Shown here: positions 5,356 through 7,471 of the stretch, piece by piece
How the letters are laid out: every line of letters starts with the position of its first letter
How positions within the stretch are numbered: the stretch's first letter is position 1
Source: UBA7805 sp036146215
GTDB taxonomy: Bacteria; Planctomycetota; Planctomycetia; Pirellulales; UBA7805
Assembly (NCBI GenBank): GCA_036146215.1
Contig: JAYYJN010000011.1
Coordinates: 1-7,471, forward strand
Direction: 5' to 3'
DNA: 7,471 nucleotides
Notes under the pieces: generated by a model
Databases searched by the model: none
Told to the model about the DNA's origin: nothing
The model's input: the letters and a program-made list of their open reading frames with translations, nothing else
Translations under genes and position numbers: made by a program

Positions 5356-7404
5356 TCACGTACGCAGCGACGCTCCGTACGCTTTGTGGCAGGCAGTGCT
5401 AATCTGCTGACTAACTTGCTCTGCCTCATCCCCCGTAAGCGTCCCATCCGCCTTTCGCAACACCACTTTGAGAACCAGACTCTTGCGTCCCTCACCAAGC
5501 CGTTCTTGATCGCGGTAGGTTTCCAAGTGTTCGATCGATTCCAAATGTTCGCCGGCAGCCTGCCGCACGGTGGCTGCAAAGTCGGACCAGCGTACCGTTT
5601 CCCCTACTTCAAAATTGAAATCACGGTCGACGGTCGGATAGGGTGACAACGGGTGCGCAGATGGAATAAGCAGTGCAAGATTCACCAATCGGGAAAAACA
5701 GAGTTCGGCGACAAATACAGGCGTCCGCAAACCGCAGGTTTTGCGGGCCTCATCGGAAACCTCGCCGATATATCCTAGTCGCTCCCCTTTAAGCTGTAGA
5801 TCAGCAGCATGGCCCGACCGAAAAAATGGATCTGCACAGTCGCTCAGATCGAGTGTCGAGCCGATACCCAGTTTCACAAGCAATGCCTCGACCACACCCT
5901 TTAATTCAAAAAAACCTCTGCCACTGCAAAGACCCAAGAGCTTGCGTTCCGTGTGCCACGCTTCGGATTCCATGTTCGGAGTCGCAAGATACACGGACGC
6001 GAGTTCAAAAATTTCAATCGTTTCGACCCCCACATTTTCATTTGTCCGCCGAACGTTAAGCAAACTCGGAATCAGACTAGTCCGCAATTGATTTGCCCCT
6101 CGCAGCATAGGGACCTTGCTCTGAAGCGGAGCTTGTGTGGACCAGGGCGACATCCGCGAAGCCAGTTGCGCATCGACCGCACTGGGGGTGATCACCTCAT
6201 CAAATCCGGCAGATGTGAGCGTGTGGTAAACCCGGTCAGTAACGCGATCTAAGCGAGACCGTGAAGACGCGCAGATCGGAACCTGGCGATCCTCGGGAAT
6301 CTTATCATAACCATCGATGCGGGCGACTTCTTCGATGAGATCGACTTCCCGCGAAAGATCTTGCCTCCAGGAAGGGGGAACGATCGTCAACGTTTCTCCA
6401 TTTTTTTTCTCGACGTTATTTCCGAGCGCAATCAGGATTCGCTCCACTTGCGCCGGCGAAATCACAATGCCGAGAATTCGCTCGATTTCCGAAAGCCGCA
6501 AGGGGATCGGTGCCATTGATTCCGCTTGTGTCCCGAGGTCGATGGTTCCTTCGGCCAATTCACCCCCGGCCACCTGAAGAATCAGTTCACAGCATCTTCG
6601 ACTCGCCCAATCAACACCTTTCGGATCTGGACCGCGTTCAAAGCGATACGACGAATCGCTAAAAAGTGCAAGCTTGCGAGCCGCCGAACGGATCGACAGG
6701 GGTGCAAACATCGCACTCTCAATGAATAGATCGGTTGTTTCGCTTGAGACTTCCGTCTCAGCCCCCCCCATAATGCCACCCAAGGCAATCGGTCGCTTTT
6801 GATCTGCAATCACGCACATATCCGAGTCGAGCGTGTAAGTCTTATGATTGATCGCTATCAGTTGCTCGCCCTCTACGGCCCGTCGTACTACAATCTTGTG
6901 TCCAGCGACGTGGTCAAGATCGAAGGCATGGAGCGGTTGCCCTGACTCTAGAAGGACATAATTGGTGATGTCGACCACATTATTGACCGGTTCCCAACGC
7001 GCACCCTGCTTGTACTCATAAATAGTTCGCAAACGATCAACGAGCCATTCGGGACTCGGCCCTACTTTGACACCGCGAATCACTCGCCCGGTATATCGAG
7101 GACAAAGGTCAGCAGCTTCTAGCTCGACGCTGACCTCTTCGGTACGGATCCTTGGACCGGTCACAGGTTCGGCAATCGGGACTGTGAGCGGCAAGTCGTA
7201 AAGGACAGCAATTTCCCGGGCGACGCCCAGATGCCCCAAACAATCTGGGCGATTACTCGTAACCTCAAGATCGATCGCTAGATCCTTACCGACCGTCCGG
7301 CTGCCCTCATGATTGAGCCCACATGCCGTCAACCGCTCCTCAAGTTCACTAGGAGCCATCTCCAACGGCACATACTGCTTAAGCCAGTCCCAACTGACAA
7401 TCAT
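5356..7404 (-). CDS. pheT: PheT, phenylalanyl-tRNA synthetase beta chain (compact form)
   Basis: With PheS it forms the cytoplasmic alpha2-beta2 enzyme that charges tRNA-Phe; the beta chain also edits mischarged Tyr-tRNA. The 682-residue product starts MIVSWDWLKQYV, as PheT does. Motifs in order: TSNRPDCLGHLGVAREI (49-65), NNVVDITNYVLLESGQPLHA (141-160), ALGGIMGG (207-214), ESAMFAPLSI (229-238) and DSSYRFERGPDP (250-261) from the B3/4 editing region; a B5 domain (about 300-375, with PPSWRQD); the core with LRTSLIPSLL (440-449); and a C-terminal ferredoxin-like anticodon-binding domain (about 587-682, from SPYPTVDRDF). The usual tRNA-binding OB-fold between residues 40 and 150 of long PheTs is missing, which explains the length (about 795 in E. 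coli). GAGGT lies 10 nt before the ATG. It starts 1 nt after the stop of the preceding frame, implying translational coupling. Confidence 0.95.
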   Translation of the reverse strand: MIVSWDWLKQYVPLEMAPSELEERLTACGLNHEGSRTVGKDLAIDLEVTSNRPDCLGHLGVAREIAVLYDLPLTVPIAEPVTGPRIRTEEVSVELEAADLCPRYTGRVIRGVKVGPSPEWLVDRLRTIYEYKQGARWEPVNNVVDITNYVLLESGQPLHAFDLDHVAGHKIVVRRAVEGEQLIAINHKTYTLDSDMCVIADQKRPIALGGIMGGAETEVSSETTDLFIESAMFAPLSIRSAARKLALFSDSSYRFERGPDPKGVDWASRRCCELILQVAGGELAEGTIDLGTQAESMAPIPLRLSEIERILGIVISPAQVERILIALGNNVEKKNGETLTIVPPSWRQDLSREVDLIEEVARIDGYDKIPEDRQVPICASSRSRLDRVTDRVYHTLTSAGFDEVITPSAVDAQLASRMSPWSTQAPLQSKVPMLRGANQLRTSLIPSLLNVRRTNENVGVETIEIFELASVYLATPNMESEAWHTERKLLGLCSGRGFFELKGVVEALLVKLGIGSTLDLSDCADPFFRSGHAADLQLKGERLGYIGEVSDEARKTCGLRTPVFVAELCFSRLVNLALLIPSAHPLSPYPTVDRDFNFEVGETVRWSDFAATVRQAAGEHLESIEHLETYRDQERLGEGRKSLVLKVVLRKADGTLTGDEAEQVSQQISTACHKAYGASLRT
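5359..5381. other. Hairpin at the convergent gene ends
   Basis: Six-base arms CGTACG (5359-5364 and 5376-5381) enclose a one-by-one mismatch, a three-base AGC/GCT stem and a three-base loop. It lies in the last codons of pheT, 17 bp past the stop of the converging zinc-ribbon gene. No T-run follows on either strand, so it is not a canonical intrinsic terminator. It may still stabilise the 3' ends or slow RNA polymerase. Confidence 0.3.
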
Positions 7405-7405
7405 T

Positions 7406-7471
7406 TTATTTGTTACCTCGCGGAATCCCCGGGTGTGCCTTCAAAAGATCGCGGCACGTTGATTCACTGAA
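7406..7471 (-). CDS. C-terminal end of the gene upstream of pheT (partial, unidentified)
   Basis: The minus-strand frame is open from the right edge to TAA at 7408-7406, giving 21 residues that end RDLLKAHPGIPRGNK. The stop is 1 nt before the pheT ATG, a spacing typical of coupled genes, and the pheT ribosome binding site lies inside it. In most bacteria pheS precedes pheT, but this tail does not resemble the usual PheS ending (a phenylalanine-rich segment such as RFL.QF). It could be an extended PheS, another gene, or a chance open frame of 22 codons. Confidence 0.4.
   Translation of the reverse strand, partial: FSESTCRDLLKAHPGIPRGNK
7415..7419 (-). promoter_or_regulatory. Ribosome binding site GAGGT of pheT
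   Basis: GAGGT stands 10 nt upstream of the ATG at 7404 and supports that start. It lies within the end of the preceding open frame, which fits translational coupling. Confidence 0.55.

Noticed and set aside
5359..5381. Bidirectional intrinsic terminator between the convergent genes
   Set aside because: The hairpin is real, but neither side has the required run of T, so I list it only as a hairpin.
5290..5646. Plus-strand open frame of 118 codons
   Set aside because: It overlaps the zinc-ribbon gene end and lies opposite the conserved anticodon-binding domain of pheT; no motif was found.
1..7471. CRISPR array, insertion sequence, tRNA, rRNA, or phage or defence module
   Set aside because: No regularly spaced repeats, transposase motifs, terminal inverted repeats or cloverleaf sequences were seen. 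The genes recognised are housekeeping, pilus-related or metabolic.

Overview
The window looks like a stretch of planctomycete chromosome, probably Pirellula- or Rhodopirellula-like. Base composition is moderate, close to half G+C. The evidence is the mixture of genes: two adjacent PilT-type ATPases, a Gfo/Idh/MocA oxidoreductase of the kind that is greatly expanded in planctomycetes, a short protein with an N-terminal CxxC...CxxC zinc ribbon, and a short PheT. The lineage is an inference from protein style; no rRNA or other marker is present.

Layout, from left to right. Positions 1-3155 carry a tightly packed minus-strand block, transcribed right to left: a long PilT-like ATPase (558 aa), a standard-length PilT-like ATPase (355 aa) starting 6 nt after it, and rsmE (16S rRNA m3U1498 methyltransferase) starting 29 nt later and running off the left edge. 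A good extended -10 promoter (TGTTATAAT) lies about 120 bp upstream of the long ATPase. Next comes a small minus-strand coiled-coil gene (3314-3502) with a strong ribosome binding site and an ATG that is followed at once by TGA. It sits 25 nt behind a Gfo/Idh/MocA-family oxidoreductase (3528-4601), also on the minus strand. A 156-bp divergent intergenic region separates that gene from a plus-strand zinc-ribbon protein of unknown function (4758-5342). This converges, with 13 bp between them, on pheT (minus, 5356-7404), which encodes the phenylalanyl-tRNA synthetase beta chain. The last 66 bp hold the C-terminal end of another minus-strand reading frame that stops 1 nt before pheT.

How the genes work together. 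PheT and RsmE belong to translation (aminoacylation and ribosome modification). The two PilT-like ATPases would act at the cytoplasmic base of a type IV pilus, probably in retraction, but no other pilus gene is in view. The oxidoreductase and the small coiled-coil protein look like one transcription unit of unknown physiological role.

I found no mobile element, CRISPR array, tRNA, rRNA or obvious defence or secretion system. The observations most worth checking are the ATG-TGA small gene, the divergent PilT pair (one with a long acidic N-terminal extension, the other with an altered His box), the compact PheT without its usual tRNA-binding domain, and the zinc-ribbon protein with an unrecognised C-terminal domain.
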